DNA of 64,000 nt from GWA2-66-18 sp964537395 (lineage in GTDB: Bacteria > Elusimicrobiota > Elusimicrobia > UBA1565 > UBA9628), in assembly GCA_964537395.1 (NCBI GenBank), contig CAZIBN010000005.1, positions 1 to 64,000 on the forward strand, given 5' to 3'. Position numbers and translations under genes: made by a program. Shown here in pieces: positions 36,346 through 45,303 of the stretch (the first letter of the stretch is position 1; every line of letters begins with the position of its first letter). The notes under the pieces are model-generated. The model was given only the letters and a program-made list of their open reading frames with translations, was not told where the DNA came from and ran no database searches.

Positions 36346-37712
36346 TTCACCGCTTCGGTGATCTGGTAGTCGGGGATCGGCGTCGGATAGCGGCGCGTGA
36401 AGCAGGCGGTGCACCAGCCGGACTCGTCGCCCTTGCCGACGGCGCGCTGCATGCCCGAGAGGCTCAGGTAGTGGAGGCTGTCCACGCCGAGGTACTTGCG
36501 GATCTCCTCGACGGAGTTCTGGTTGGCGATGAGCTCGGAGGCGTAGGGCGTGTCGATGCCGTAGTAGCACGGCGAGACGATGGGCGGCGAGGTGATCGCC
36601 ATGTGGATCTCGCGGGCGCCGGCCTGCTTGAGCAGCTTGCAGATGCGCTTGCTGGTCGTGCCGCGCACGATGGAGTCGTCGACGAGGACGACGCGCTTGC
36701 CGCGCAAGGTCTCGGGGACGGGGGCGAGCTTGAGCATCGCGGCCTTCTCGCGGAGCTCCTGCGTGGGCTTGATGAAGGTGCGGCTGACGTAATGCGAGCG
36801 CATGAGGCCGATCTCGAAGGGCACGCCGCTCTCTTCGGAGAAGCCGAGCGCGGCGGGGATGCCGGAGTCGGGCACGGGCACGACGATGTCGGCCTTGAGG
36901 CCGTTCATCTCGCGGGCCAGAGCCTTGCCGAGGTCGCGGCGCGCGGCCTGGACGCCGCGGTTGAAGATCATCGAGTCGGGGCGCGCGAAGTAGACCTGCT
37001 CGAAGATGCAGCGGGCGGGAGCCGGCACCGGCGCGAAGGGCTTGAGCGACTTGATCGTGGTGCCCTCGACGATGACCATCTCGCCGGGCTCGAGCTCGCG
37101 GACCAGCTCGGCTCCTATCAGATTCAGGGCGGTGGTTTCCGAGGCGAAGATGTGGGCGTCGCCGATGCGGCCGAGCACGAGAGGGCGGAAGCCGTAGGGA
37201 TCGCGCACCGCGATGAGCTTGTCGATGGTGAGCAGGATCAGGGAGTAGGCGCCCTCGACCTGGCGCAGGCTCGCGATGAGGGCGTCCTCGACCGGGCCCT
37301 CCTGGCGCGCGAGCAGGTGGACGATGACCTCGGAGTCGGTCGTGGACTGGAAGATGGCGCCGCGGCCCTCGAGCTTGTGCTTGATCTGGATCGCGTTCGT
37401 GAGGTTGCCGTTATGGGCGATGGCGAGCATGCCGTGGCCGGTCTTGAAGACGAGGGGCTGGGCGTTGCGGATGTGGCTGCCGCCGGTGGTGGCGTAGCGC
37501 ACATGGCCGATCGCGACGCGCCCCGGGATGGCGGCCACGCCGTCAGCGAAGACCTCGGAGACGAGGCCCATGCCGATGCGCACCTGCATCTCGCCATTCT
37601 TGATGGTGACGATGCCCGCGCTCTCCTGTCCGCGGTGCTGTAAAGAGAAAAGGCCGAGCTGGGTCAGCTCGGCCGCATCTGGACGACCGGAGACGGCGAA
37701 GATTCCGCACAT
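36342..37712 (-). CDS. purF: amidophosphoribosyltransferase
   Basis: The 456-residue enzyme starts purine synthesis by converting PRPP and glutamine to phosphoribosylamine. The nucleophilic cysteine follows the initiator Met directly (MCGIFAVSG), so there is no propeptide. The PRPP motif is VVLVDDSIVRGTTS. Cysteines in ARCIFEQVYFARPDS, SPCYYGIDTP and WCTACFTRRYP fit the 4Fe-4S ligands of the Bacillus-type enzyme. It is separated from purQ by 207 bp and has its own promoter. Confidence 0.96.
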   Translation of the reverse strand: MCGIFAVSGRPDAAELTQLGLFSLQHRGQESAGIVTIKNGEMQVRIGMGLVSEVFADGVAAIPGRVAIGHVRYATTGGSHIRNAQPLVFKTGHGMLAIAHNGNLTNAIQIKHKLEGRGAIFQSTTDSEVIVHLLARQEGPVEDALIASLRQVEGAYSLILLTIDKLIAVRDPYGFRPLVLGRIGDAHIFASETTALNLIGAELVRELEPGEMVIVEGTTIKSLKPFAPVPAPARCIFEQVYFARPDSMIFNRGVQAARRDLGKALAREMNGLKADIVVPVPDSGIPAALGFSEESGVPFEIGLMRSHYVSRTFIKPTQELREKAAMLKLAPVPETLRGKRVVLVDDSIVRGTTSKRICKLLKQAGAREIHMAITSPPIVSPCYYGIDTPYASELIANQNSVEEIRKYLGVDSLHYLSLSGMQRAVGKGDESGWCTACFTRRYPTPIPDYQITEAVK

Positions 37713-37718
37713 GCCTTA

Positions 37719-37747
37719 AGTATACCTGTTGAAAAACGCGCTGTCAG
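37719..37747 (-). promoter_or_regulatory. purF promoter, leaderless type
   Basis: On the minus strand CTGACA (37742-37747) and TATACT (37719-37724) are spaced by 17 nt. The -10 ends 6 nt before the purF ATG, which predicts a transcript beginning at the start codon. Confidence 0.7.
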
Positions 37748-37780
37748 CGGGGCTCGCGCTGCCTGGACCCGTTCTTTTTA

Positions 37781-37868
37781 TGGTTCGCTGCTTTAAAGCA
37801 GCACGACGGGAAATAGACGCAGCCATTCGACTCTCACGAGGGTGATGTTGCTTTAAAGCAGCGAACCA
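37781..37868. repeat. 88-bp inverted-repeat element between purQ and purF
   Basis: 22-nt terminal arms (37781-37802 and 37847-37868) match with one mismatch, and each contains the palindrome GCTGCTTTAAAGCAGC or nearly so. The 44-bp interior has no coding content. It looks like a miniature mobile element, or a double hairpin separating two transcription units. Confidence 0.75.
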
Positions 37869-37919
37869 CGAGGCTATGTACGGAGCCTTGATGGAGTTGC
37901 AAAATGGGGCGGTCAAACG

Positions 37920-38693
37920 CTAGCGTGCGTAATCGACGGCGTTCTTGAACATCTCGAGCCCGACGGGCGCCTTGCGGTAGGTCTGGCGCGTCCAGTTCGG
38001 GTGGTGATGGAGCGACATGAAGCGCTCGGGGTGGGGCATGAGGCCTAAGACGTTGCCCTCGGGATTGGTGAGCCCGGCGATGTTGAAGATGGAGCCGTTC
38101 GGATTGTGCGGGTAGCCCATGAGCTTGCCGTCCTCGGTGACGTACTGAAGTGCGATGGACTTCGTTTTCTTCAGATCCTCGAGATGGCGCGGGGATTTGA
38201 GCACGAGCTTGCCCTCGCCGTGAGCGACCGGCAGCTCGATCATCTCGGGCAGGCCCTTGAAGAACAGGCAGGAGGACTGAGTGTTGATGCGCAGGTGCGT
38301 CCAGCGCGTCTCGAACTTGCCGGAGTCATTCACGGTGAAGGAGGCGCTCTGGTCGCAGGCGTTGGAGTGGGGAAGGATGCCCGCTTTGACCAGGACCTGG
38401 AAGCCGTTGCAGATGCCGATGACCGGGCGGCCGAGGCGAACGAACTGACGAAGGTCGGTCAAAGTATGGCGCACCTGATTGGCCAAGACTTTGCCCGCAC
38501 CGACGTCGTCGCCGAAGGAGAAGCCGCCGGGGATGGAGAGGATGGCGTAGTCCATCAGCTTCTTCTTGCCGCTGCGCAGTTCGGAGATGTGGACGAGCTC
38601 GGCATCGCCGCCGACGTGGTTGAAGGCGTTGGCGGTCTCGAGCTCGCAGTTGGTGCCGGCGGCGCGCAGGATCAGGACTTTTGGCTTTTTCAT
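37920..38693 (-). CDS. purQ: FGAM synthase glutaminase subunit
   Basis: The 257-residue class I amidotransferase supplies ammonia to PurL. The nucleophile lies in IGICNGFQVLVKAG and the His/Glu pair in GLMPHPERFMSLHHH; LRAAGTNCELETANAF is the N-terminal signature. The ATG overlaps the purL stop (ATGA). It is the last gene of guaB-guaA-purC-purS/S-purL-purQ before an inverted-repeat element. Confidence 0.95.
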   Translation of the reverse strand: MKKPKVLILRAAGTNCELETANAFNHVGGDAELVHISELRSGKKKLMDYAILSIPGGFSFGDDVGAGKVLANQVRHTLTDLRQFVRLGRPVIGICNGFQVLVKAGILPHSNACDQSASFTVNDSGKFETRWTHLRINTQSSCLFFKGLPEMIELPVAHGEGKLVLKSPRHLEDLKKTKSIALQYVTEDGKLMGYPHNPNGSIFNIAGLTNPEGNVLGLMPHPERFMSLHHHPNWTRQTYRKAPVGLEMFKNAVDYAR

Positions 38694-41113
38694 CCGAGGA
38701 TCCTCGGCAGGGGGGCCTGCCATTTTTCTTTGAGCTCTTTGAGCGATTCCTCGAGGCAGGTCGAGCCTTCGAGCCCGGTGACCTTGATGATCGGGTTGGC
38801 CGTCGTCTGGCCGACGCGGCGCACCATCGCGGACTTGGTGCTCTTGCCGAAGTGGCGCAGGAAGGCGGATTCGTTCTCCGGCTTCACCTCGACGAGTATT
38901 CGGGAAGGGGTCTCGGAGAACAGGAGCGTCTCGTTGCTGTAGATGCGCGGATCGCGCGGGCATTCGTCGAGATCTATCAGGCAGCCGAACTCGCCGGTGA
39001 AGCCCATCTCTGCGGCGCACAACGCGAGGCCGCCCTCGGACAGGTCGTGGGCCGACAGGACGAGCTCGCGGTTCATCGCCGCGTGCAGGGCCTTGAAGCC
39101 GTCGATGGCGGCGGCAGGGCAGACCTTGGGAACTTCCCCGCCGACACGTCCTAGAATACGGTGATACAGGGAGCCGCCGAGCTCGTCGTTGGTGCGGCCG
39201 ATCATGTACAACGCGTTGCCAGGGCCCTTAAAGTCCATCGTGACGGCCTTGCGCCCGTCGGGGACGGGCGCCACCGCGGAGATCAGGAGCGTTCCGGGGA
39301 TCGCGAGATCCTTGCCCTTCTCATCCTTTGACTGGTTGAACATCGAGTCCTTGCCGGAGATGAAGGGGGCTCCGAAGCCCTTGGCCGCGTCGCGGCAGCC
39401 CTCGGCCGCGCGGACGAGCGCGCCGAGCTGCTTGGGGTCTTCGGGGCTGGCCCAGCAGAAGTTGTCGAGCAGGGCCGCGCGCGCCGGATCGGCGCCCACG
39501 CAGGTCAGGTTGCGCAGGGCCTCGTCCACGGCCGCGAGCGCCATCCAATAGGGGTCGATGCGGCCATAGTCGGGGTTGAGGCCGTGGCCGACGGCGAAGC
39601 AGGAGAAGTCGTCCATGTCGCCGGTGGCGGCGTGGGGCCAGATCACGCAGGCGTCGCCGGGGCCGTCGTGGCGCACGCCCTGCAGGGGCTTGACGAGCAG
39701 GCCGCCCTGGACCTCGTGGTCGTACTGGCGGATCACCCACTCGCGCGAGCAGACGTTGAGGTGGCCGATCATCTCGCTGAGAGCCTCGCCGGCCTTCTTG
39801 ATCGAGCCGCCCGAAGCCTTCGCCGACGCAGGCGCGCTCCAGACGGCGGTGCGCTCGACGCGCGGCAGGCCCTTATGAAGGAACTTCATGTCCAGGTCGA
39901 CGATGACGGCCTCGTGGTGCATGACCTCGAGGCGGCCGGTCTTTGTGAACTCTCCCAGCACGGCGAGCTCGCAGCCTTCGGCGGCGAACACGGCCTCGAG
40001 GGCCTTGAGGGACTTCTGCGGCACGGCCAGAACCATGCGCTCCTGCGACTCGGACAACCAGATCTCCCAGCTGTCGAGGTCGGTGACCTTGAGCGGGGCG
40101 TTCTCCAGGCGCACGAGCGCGCCGCAGTCCGCGCCGAGCTCGCCGATCGCCGACGAGAAACCGCCCGCGCCGCAGTCGGTGATGGAGCCGTAAAGCTTCT
40201 TGTCGCGCGCGATGAGGAGGGCGTCGAGGACGCGCTTCTCCTGGATCGCGTGCCCGATCTGCACCGCGGAGGAGGGCGCGTCCGCGCCGAGGTTGGCGGA
40301 CGAGAACGTCGCGCCGTGGAGGCCGTCTCGGCCCGTCCTGCCGCCGACTGCGACGATGAGGTCGCCCGGTCTGACCTCTTTCTTGACGGCCCACTGGGGC
40401 ATGATGCCGACGGTGCCGCAGAACACGAGAGGGTTCAGGCGGTATTCGTCATCGAACCAGATGCCGCCGCCGGCCGTCGGGATGCCCATGCGGTTGCCAT
40501 AGTCGCGCACGCCGGCGACCACGCCGCGCAAGGTCCTCATCGGGTGATGGGAGCCTTCGGGGAGCGCGCCCTTGTAGTCGGGGCGGCCGAAGCAGAAGGT
40601 GTCGGTGTTGAGCACGGGCTTCGCGCCCAGGCCGACGCCGAGGATGTCGCGCACGACGCCGCCGACGCCGGTGGCCGCGCCGCCGTAGGGCTCGAGGGCG
40701 GACGGATGGTTGTGCGTCTCCACCTTGAAGGCGAGCGCCCACTTCTTGCCGAACGCGACGACGCCGGCGTTGTCCGAGAACAGCGACAGGCACCAGGGCT
40801 TCTTGACGGCCATGGTCGCGGCGACGATCGTTTCCTGGAACAGGTTCTTGATCGAGCGCGTCTTCTTGCCCTCGGTGTAGCGGATCGGGCTCGTGAAGGT
40901 CTTGTGCTTGCAGTGCTCCGACCAGGTCTGCGCGATCGTCTCGACCTCGGCCAAGGACGGCTCGCGCTTCAATGTCTTGAAGTGGCCCTGGATCGCGGCC
41001 CATTCGACATCGGATAAAGAGAGATGTCGCGAGTTCCCGATCACGCGCAGCTCCTTGGGCGACTTGCCCAGGATGGGGAAGGAATCGGCGGCGGCTTCGG
41101 CGATCTGGCTCAA
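38690..41113 (-). CDS. purL: FGAM synthase large subunit (PurS/PurQ-dependent type)
   Basis: The 807-residue ATP-dependent amidoligase converts FGAR to FGAM. Motifs are AQTWSEHCKHKTF, THNHPSALEPYGGAATGVGG, VGGRTGRDGLHGATFSS and AHDLSEGGLALCAAEMG. It lacks the fused glutaminase domain of proteobacterial PurL and so needs PurQ and PurS, which are encoded on either side. The start is a TTG at 41113 overlapping the purS/S stop (TTGA). Confidence 0.95.
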   Translation of the reverse strand: MSQIAEAAADSFPILGKSPKELRVIGNSRHLSLSDVEWAAIQGHFKTLKREPSLAEVETIAQTWSEHCKHKTFTSPIRYTEGKKTRSIKNLFQETIVAATMAVKKPWCLSLFSDNAGVVAFGKKWALAFKVETHNHPSALEPYGGAATGVGGVVRDILGVGLGAKPVLNTDTFCFGRPDYKGALPEGSHHPMRTLRGVVAGVRDYGNRMGIPTAGGGIWFDDEYRLNPLVFCGTVGIMPQWAVKKEVRPGDLIVAVGGRTGRDGLHGATFSSANLGADAPSSAVQIGHAIQEKRVLDALLIARDKKLYGSITDCGAGGFSSAIGELGADCGALVRLENAPLKVTDLDSWEIWLSESQERMVLAVPQKSLKALEAVFAAEGCELAVLGEFTKTGRLEVMHHEAVIVDLDMKFLHKGLPRVERTAVWSAPASAKASGGSIKKAGEALSEMIGHLNVCSREWVIRQYDHEVQGGLLVKPLQGVRHDGPGDACVIWPHAATGDMDDFSCFAVGHGLNPDYGRIDPYWMALAAVDEALRNLTCVGADPARAALLDNFCWASPEDPKQLGALVRAAEGCRDAAKGFGAPFISGKDSMFNQSKDEKGKDLAIPGTLLISAVAPVPDGRKAVTMDFKGPGNALYMIGRTNDELGGSLYHRILGRVGGEVPKVCPAAAIDGFKALHAAMNRELVLSAHDLSEGGLALCAAEMGFTGEFGCLIDLDECPRDPRIYSNETLLFSETPSRILVEVKPENESAFLRHFGKSTKSAMVRRVGQTTANPIIKVTGLEGSTCLEESLKELKEKWQAPLPRILG

Positions 41114-41610
41114 GGGTGGGCCTCGGTGACGGCGACGCGGTGGATGAGCGGATTGGCCAGCGACTTGGCCACGGCCTTCTCGACCTGCGCCTTCACGGCG
41201 CGGCCGTTGAGCAGGTAAAGCATCGCGCAGCGCGCGGCGGTGGGCCGGGGCAGGCCGGCCTCGACGATCGCCTCGATGACCGTGGCGCCCACGGGATCGG
41301 AGACGGTGGGCTTGAGCCAGACCTCGACGCGCCAGAAATTCATGCCGTTCATCGGCGCGGGCGAGGCCGGGACCAGGCGGAACTCCTGGGTCACGGCGTC
41401 GCAGAGAAGGTCCTTGCCGGCCTGATGAGCCTGGGTCGCGGACAGCGCCCCGGTGATCTCATAGATGCGGCCCATGCGGACCTCTTTGAGATTGGAGAGG
41501 CCCTGCTCCCGGAGCAACGCCATCGCGGCGGCTCCCTCGGCGTCGTTGAACTCGTTTTTGAGCTTCACCTCGATGAGGTGGATGTGCGCCGGCTGAAGTT
41601 TGAGGCTCAC
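41110..41610 (-). CDS. purS: tandem-duplicated PurS (FGAM synthase PurS subunit)
   Basis: At 166 residues this is twice the usual PurS length (about 80-90). The first half (HLIEVKLKNEFNDAEGAAAM to about residue 80) and the second half (WRVEVWLKPTVSDPVGATVI to about 160) each have the PurS pattern of an opening V-x-V/L-x-LK strand and then D-(A/P)-x-G-x-(A/T) at a helix start. PurS works as an oligomer that holds PurL and PurQ together, so this chain is a covalent dimer. The start is GTG, overlapping the purC stop (GTGA). Confidence 0.88.
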   Translation of the reverse strand: MSLKLQPAHIHLIEVKLKNEFNDAEGAAAMALLREQGLSNLKEVRMGRIYEITGALSATQAHQAGKDLLCDAVTQEFRLVPASPAPMNGMNFWRVEVWLKPTVSDPVGATVIEAIVEAGLPRPTAARCAMLYLLNGRAVKAQVEKAVAKSLANPLIHRVAVTEAHP

Positions 41611-42497
41611 AGGGTCACCTTTTTTAGGAAGTCGCGATATCGAGATAGCGTGCCGTCAACAACGGCGGCCGGAAGCGCGGGTGCGGGGGGGAGTTTGTTC
41701 CAGCCGGATTTTTCGAGATAATCACGAACGAATTGTTTGTCGAATCCGTCAGGAGTCTTCCCGGGCTTCCAGTCTTTTTTCTCCCACACGCGGGAGGAAT
41801 CGGGCGTGAGGATCTCGTCGATCAGACAAAGTTTGTCGTTGATAAACCCGAACTCGAACTTCGTGTCGGCCAGAATAAGATCGCGCTTAGCTAAATGTTC
41901 TGACGCTACCGCGAACACGCGAAGCGTAAGTTCTTCCAGGGTCTTAGCCAGATCCGTTCCCACCATCTCGGCCAATCTTTCTCGGCTGATATTCTCGTCG
42001 TGCCCCTCATCAGCCTTCGTCGCGGGCGTAAAAATGGGCGAAGGCAATTTGTCGGCCTCTTTGAGTCCCGCCGGAAGAGAGTGCCCAACGACGTTGCCGT
42101 TCAATTTGTATTCCTTCCAGCCTGAACCGGCCAGATACGCCCTCGCCACGCACTCCGCGTCAACGCGCTTGGCCTTATGCACCAGCATCATCCGCCCGTC
42201 AAACCAGTTCTTGTCCAGGCGCACGTTGTCGGGAAGCGCTTTCTGGATCACATCGAAGTCCGCGGAGATCAGATGGTTCGGCACGACATCCTTCGTCAGG
42301 TCGAACCAGAACAACGCGGCCGTCGTTAAGATTTTTCCTTTATCAGGAATCGGCGTCGGCAAAACCACATCGAAGGCCGACAATCTGTCGGAGGCCACAA
42401 TTAAAAGCCGATCATTCAGATCATAGACGTCCCGAACCTTGCCGCGGCGCAGAAGCGGGAGGCCGGCGATATCAACGGATGAAGGCAAAGTAGTCAT
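41607..42497 (-). CDS. purC: SAICAR synthetase, long form
   Basis: The 296-residue ATP-dependent ligase joins CAIR and aspartate. Motifs: LLRRGKVRDVYDL, ASDRLSAFDVVLPTPIP, GSGWKEYKLNG and ILADTKFEFGF. The length fits the longer PurC class that resembles fungal ADE1 (about 300 residues) rather than the 235-residue E. coli type. The ATG at 42497 overlaps the guaA stop (TAATG); an ATG three codons upstream is the alternative. Confidence 0.94.
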   Translation of the reverse strand: MTTLPSSVDIAGLPLLRRGKVRDVYDLNDRLLIVASDRLSAFDVVLPTPIPDKGKILTTAALFWFDLTKDVVPNHLISADFDVIQKALPDNVRLDKNWFDGRMMLVHKAKRVDAECVARAYLAGSGWKEYKLNGNVVGHSLPAGLKEADKLPSPIFTPATKADEGHDENISRERLAEMVGTDLAKTLEELTLRVFAVASEHLAKRDLILADTKFEFGFINDKLCLIDEILTPDSSRVWEKKDWKPGKTPDGFDKQFVRDYLEKSGWNKLPPAPALPAAVVDGTLSRYRDFLKKVTL

Positions 42498-44053
42498 TAC
42501 TCCCATTCGATGGTGGCGGGAGGCTTTGAGGAGATGTCGTAGGCGACCCGGTTCACGCCCTTGACCTCGGACACGATCCGGCTCGAGATCTTCTGCAGCA
42601 GGTCGTACGGGAGGCGCGACCAGTCGGCGGTCATGCCGTCCCGGCTGTCCACGGAGCGGACCACGACCGTATTCTCGTACGTGCGCCCGTCGCCCATCAC
42701 GCCGACGGAGCGCACGGAGGGGAGGATCACCACGAACGCCTGCCAGACCTTGTCGTACCAGCCGGCGGCCTTGAGCTCCTGACGCATGATGAGGTCCGCG
42801 TCGCGAAGCGTCTTCAGCAGCTCGGGGGTCACGGCGCCGAGCACGCGGATGGCGAGGCCCGGTCCGGGAAAGGGGTGCAGGCCGAGGAGATCGGAAGATA
42901 TTCCAAGCTCCTTTCCGAGGAGCCGCACCTCGTCTTTAAACAGCATGCGCAAAGGTTCCACGAGCGAAAGCTTCATCTTTTTCGGCAAGCCGCCGACATT
43001 GTGGTGAGATTTGATCACCACCGACGGGCCGTGCACCGACACAGACTCAATGACGTCGGGGTATAAGGTCCCTTGGGCCAGGAAGGTTACCCCTTTGATC
43101 CGTTTCGCTTCTTTGTCAAAAATCTCGATAAACGATTTTCCAATGATCTTTCGTTTACGCTCCGGGTCCGAGACGCCTTTTAATCGGCCTAGGAAAAGTT
43201 TCGACGCGTCCACTACTTTCAGATTGAGCTTAAGCTCCTGTCCCAGCACCTTCTCCGCGCGTTCCCGGTCGCCGTGCCTTCCCAATCCGGTATCCACGTA
43301 AATGCAGTACAGCCGCGAACCAATCGCTTTCGCGATTAATGTCGCCGCGACGGTCGAGTCGACGCCGCCCGACAGCGCGCAGACGACCTTGCCGTCTCCG
43401 ACCTGAGCCTTGATCGCCGTGACCTGCCGTTCGAGGAGAGAGGACATGCTCCAGCGCTTATCGAACTTGCAGATGCGCCGCGCGAAGTTCTCGAGGATCT
43501 TGAAGCCTAGGGGCGTGTGCACGACCTCGGGATGGAATTGAATGCCGTACTGCCGCTTTGCTTCATCGGAGATCGCGGCGAATGGGGCGGAGCCCGTGCG
43601 CGCGTCCACGCGGAAGCCGTTGTGCAGGCGCGCCGCGCTGTCGCCGTGGCTCATCCACACCTGGAGATGCTTGGGCAGGTCCGCGAACAGCGGGCTTTCC
43701 GCCACGATCTCGAGGTCGGCGTGGCCGTACTCGCGCTTCTTCGACGGGACGACCTTGCCGCCGTGCAGCTCGACGAGCAGCTGCATGCCGTAGCAGATGC
43801 CGAGCACCGGCACGCCGGCCTCGTACACGAACTTATCCGGGCGCGGCGAGCCCTTCTCGTGGACCGAGGCGGGCCCTCCCGACAGGATGATGCCCGCGCA
43901 CTTCGAGGCCTGGATCTGCGCCTTCGTCGCCTTGAAAGGAAGAATCTCGCAGTACACCTCGAGCTCGCGCAGGCGGCGCGCGATCAGCTGGGTGTACTGG
44001 CTCCCGAAGTCGAGGATGAGGATCTTCTCGGCTTCAAGAGCGGCGACGCTCAT
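42497..44053 (-). CDS. guaA: GMP synthase (glutamine-hydrolysing)
   Basis: The 518-residue enzyme aminates XMP to GMP. In order: a class I amidotransferase domain (LDFGSQYTQLIARRLRE, LGICYGMQLLVE, QFHPEVVHTPLG), an ATP pyrophosphatase domain (ALSGGVDSTVAATLIAKA) and a C-terminal dimerisation domain (HPFPGPGLAIRVLG and the terminal KPPATIEWE). The length is normal. It directly abuts guaB and overlaps purC. Confidence 0.96.
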   Translation of the reverse strand: MSVAALEAEKILILDFGSQYTQLIARRLRELEVYCEILPFKATKAQIQASKCAGIILSGGPASVHEKGSPRPDKFVYEAGVPVLGICYGMQLLVELHGGKVVPSKKREYGHADLEIVAESPLFADLPKHLQVWMSHGDSAARLHNGFRVDARTGSAPFAAISDEAKRQYGIQFHPEVVHTPLGFKILENFARRICKFDKRWSMSSLLERQVTAIKAQVGDGKVVCALSGGVDSTVAATLIAKAIGSRLYCIYVDTGLGRHGDRERAEKVLGQELKLNLKVVDASKLFLGRLKGVSDPERKRKIIGKSFIEIFDKEAKRIKGVTFLAQGTLYPDVIESVSVHGPSVVIKSHHNVGGLPKKMKLSLVEPLRMLFKDEVRLLGKELGISSDLLGLHPFPGPGLAIRVLGAVTPELLKTLRDADLIMRQELKAAGWYDKVWQAFVVILPSVRSVGVMGDGRTYENTVVVRSVDSRDGMTADWSRLPYDLLQKISSRIVSEVKGVNRVAYDISSKPPATIEWE

Positions 44054-45217
44054 CTAATTCTTCCCCATCCCGATGCGCTGGGCCTTCTGGAAGATCTTGC
44101 CCTCGGTCTTGATGGAGGGCGCGATGATGATCTCGGTGGTCTGCATCTCGCGCATCGTCGAGGCTCCGACCGAGCCCATGCACGTGCGCAGGGCGCCGAC
44201 CAGGTTCTGGGAGCCGTCGTCGAGGCGGGACGGGCCATATAGAATTTCTTCAAGCGTTCCAGTAATGCCGACCTGGATGCGCGTGCCGCGCGGCAGGTTC
44301 GCGTGCGGCGTGGCCATGCCCCAGTGGAAGCCCTGGCCGGGCGCTTCCTTCGCGCGCGCGAAGGCCGAGCCGACCATGACGCCGTCGGAGCCGCAGGCGA
44401 TCGCCTTGCAGATGTCGCCGCCGGTGGACATGCCGCCGTCGGTGATGATCGGCACGTAGCGGCCGGTGCGCTTGAAGTGGAAGTCGCGCGCCGCGGCGCA
44501 GTCGACCGTGCCCGTCACCTGCGGCACGCCGAGGCCGAGGACGCCGCGCGTGGTGCAGGCGGCTCCCGGTCCGACGCCGATGAGCAGGCCGGAGACGCCC
44601 GCCTCCATCAGCTCGGTGGCGACCGAGTAGGTCACGCAGTTGCCGACGATGACGGGGATCTTCATCGTCTTGCAGAACTTGGCGATGTCGAAGGGCACGT
44701 ACTTGGTCGCTTTATGACGCACGGTCGTGACGGTGGACTGCACGACGAAGATGTCGGCGCCGGCCTCCATCGCGATGCGGCCGTACTTGTCGGCGTTCTG
44801 CGGGATCGTGGAGATCGCGCAGGGCACGCCGGCGGCCTTGATCTGCTTGATGCGCTCGGCGATGCGCTCTTCCTTCACGGGCGGGCGGTACATCTCCTGC
44901 ACAAGGCGGGTGGCCTCGTCGGGGGTCGCGCCGGCGATCTGGGAAACGACCTCGCGGGGCTTGTCGTAGCGGGTGCTGATGCCGTCGAGGTTCAGGACCC
45001 CGAGGCCGCCGAGCTTGCCCATCGCGATCGCGAACTCCACGTCGACGACTCCGTCCATCGCCGAGGCGAGAAAGGGGATCTCGAGCTTGACGTTGCCGAG
45101 CTGGAGGGTCGTGTCGACCTCGTCGGGGTTGACCGTCATGTCGCCGGGAACCAGCGCGATCTCGTCAAATCCGTAGGCCCTTCGGGCTTCACGGTCGCGT
45201 CCGATGAAAAAAGCCAT
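44054..45217 (-). CDS. GuaB3-type IMP dehydrogenase family protein
   Basis: The 387-residue TIM-barrel protein oxidises IMP to XMP by homology. It starts MAFFIGRDREARRAYGFDEI, typical of the GuaB3 branch rather than classical GuaB, and has no CBS regulatory domains. The active-site loop is GVGPGAACTTRGVLGLG, with the catalytic Cys preceded by Ala-Ala. Its position next to guaA supports a role in GMP synthesis. The ATG at 45217 lies 6 nt after a GGAGG ribosome site; a second ATG at 45223 is less likely. Confidence 0.88.
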   Translation of the reverse strand: MAFFIGRDREARRAYGFDEIALVPGDMTVNPDEVDTTLQLGNVKLEIPFLASAMDGVVDVEFAIAMGKLGGLGVLNLDGISTRYDKPREVVSQIAGATPDEATRLVQEMYRPPVKEERIAERIKQIKAAGVPCAISTIPQNADKYGRIAMEAGADIFVVQSTVTTVRHKATKYVPFDIAKFCKTMKIPVIVGNCVTYSVATELMEAGVSGLLIGVGPGAACTTRGVLGLGVPQVTGTVDCAAARDFHFKRTGRYVPIITDGGMSTGGDICKAIACGSDGVMVGSAFARAKEAPGQGFHWGMATPHANLPRGTRIQVGITGTLEEILYGPSRLDDGSQNLVGALRTCMGSVGASTMREMQTTEIIIAPSIKTEGKIFQKAQRIGMGKN

Positions 45218-45303
45218 CGTCATCCTCCGTCGGGAATGGGGTTTGCGACGAGGATATGGTAACAAATTCTTTATTACAGCGTCCATCCGCCGGAGGGTCC
45301 GTC

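Noticed and set aside
45218..45303. A purine riboswitch or attenuator before guaB.
   Set aside because: Only 86 nt are available and no conserved purine aptamer core or terminator/antiterminator pair is visible.
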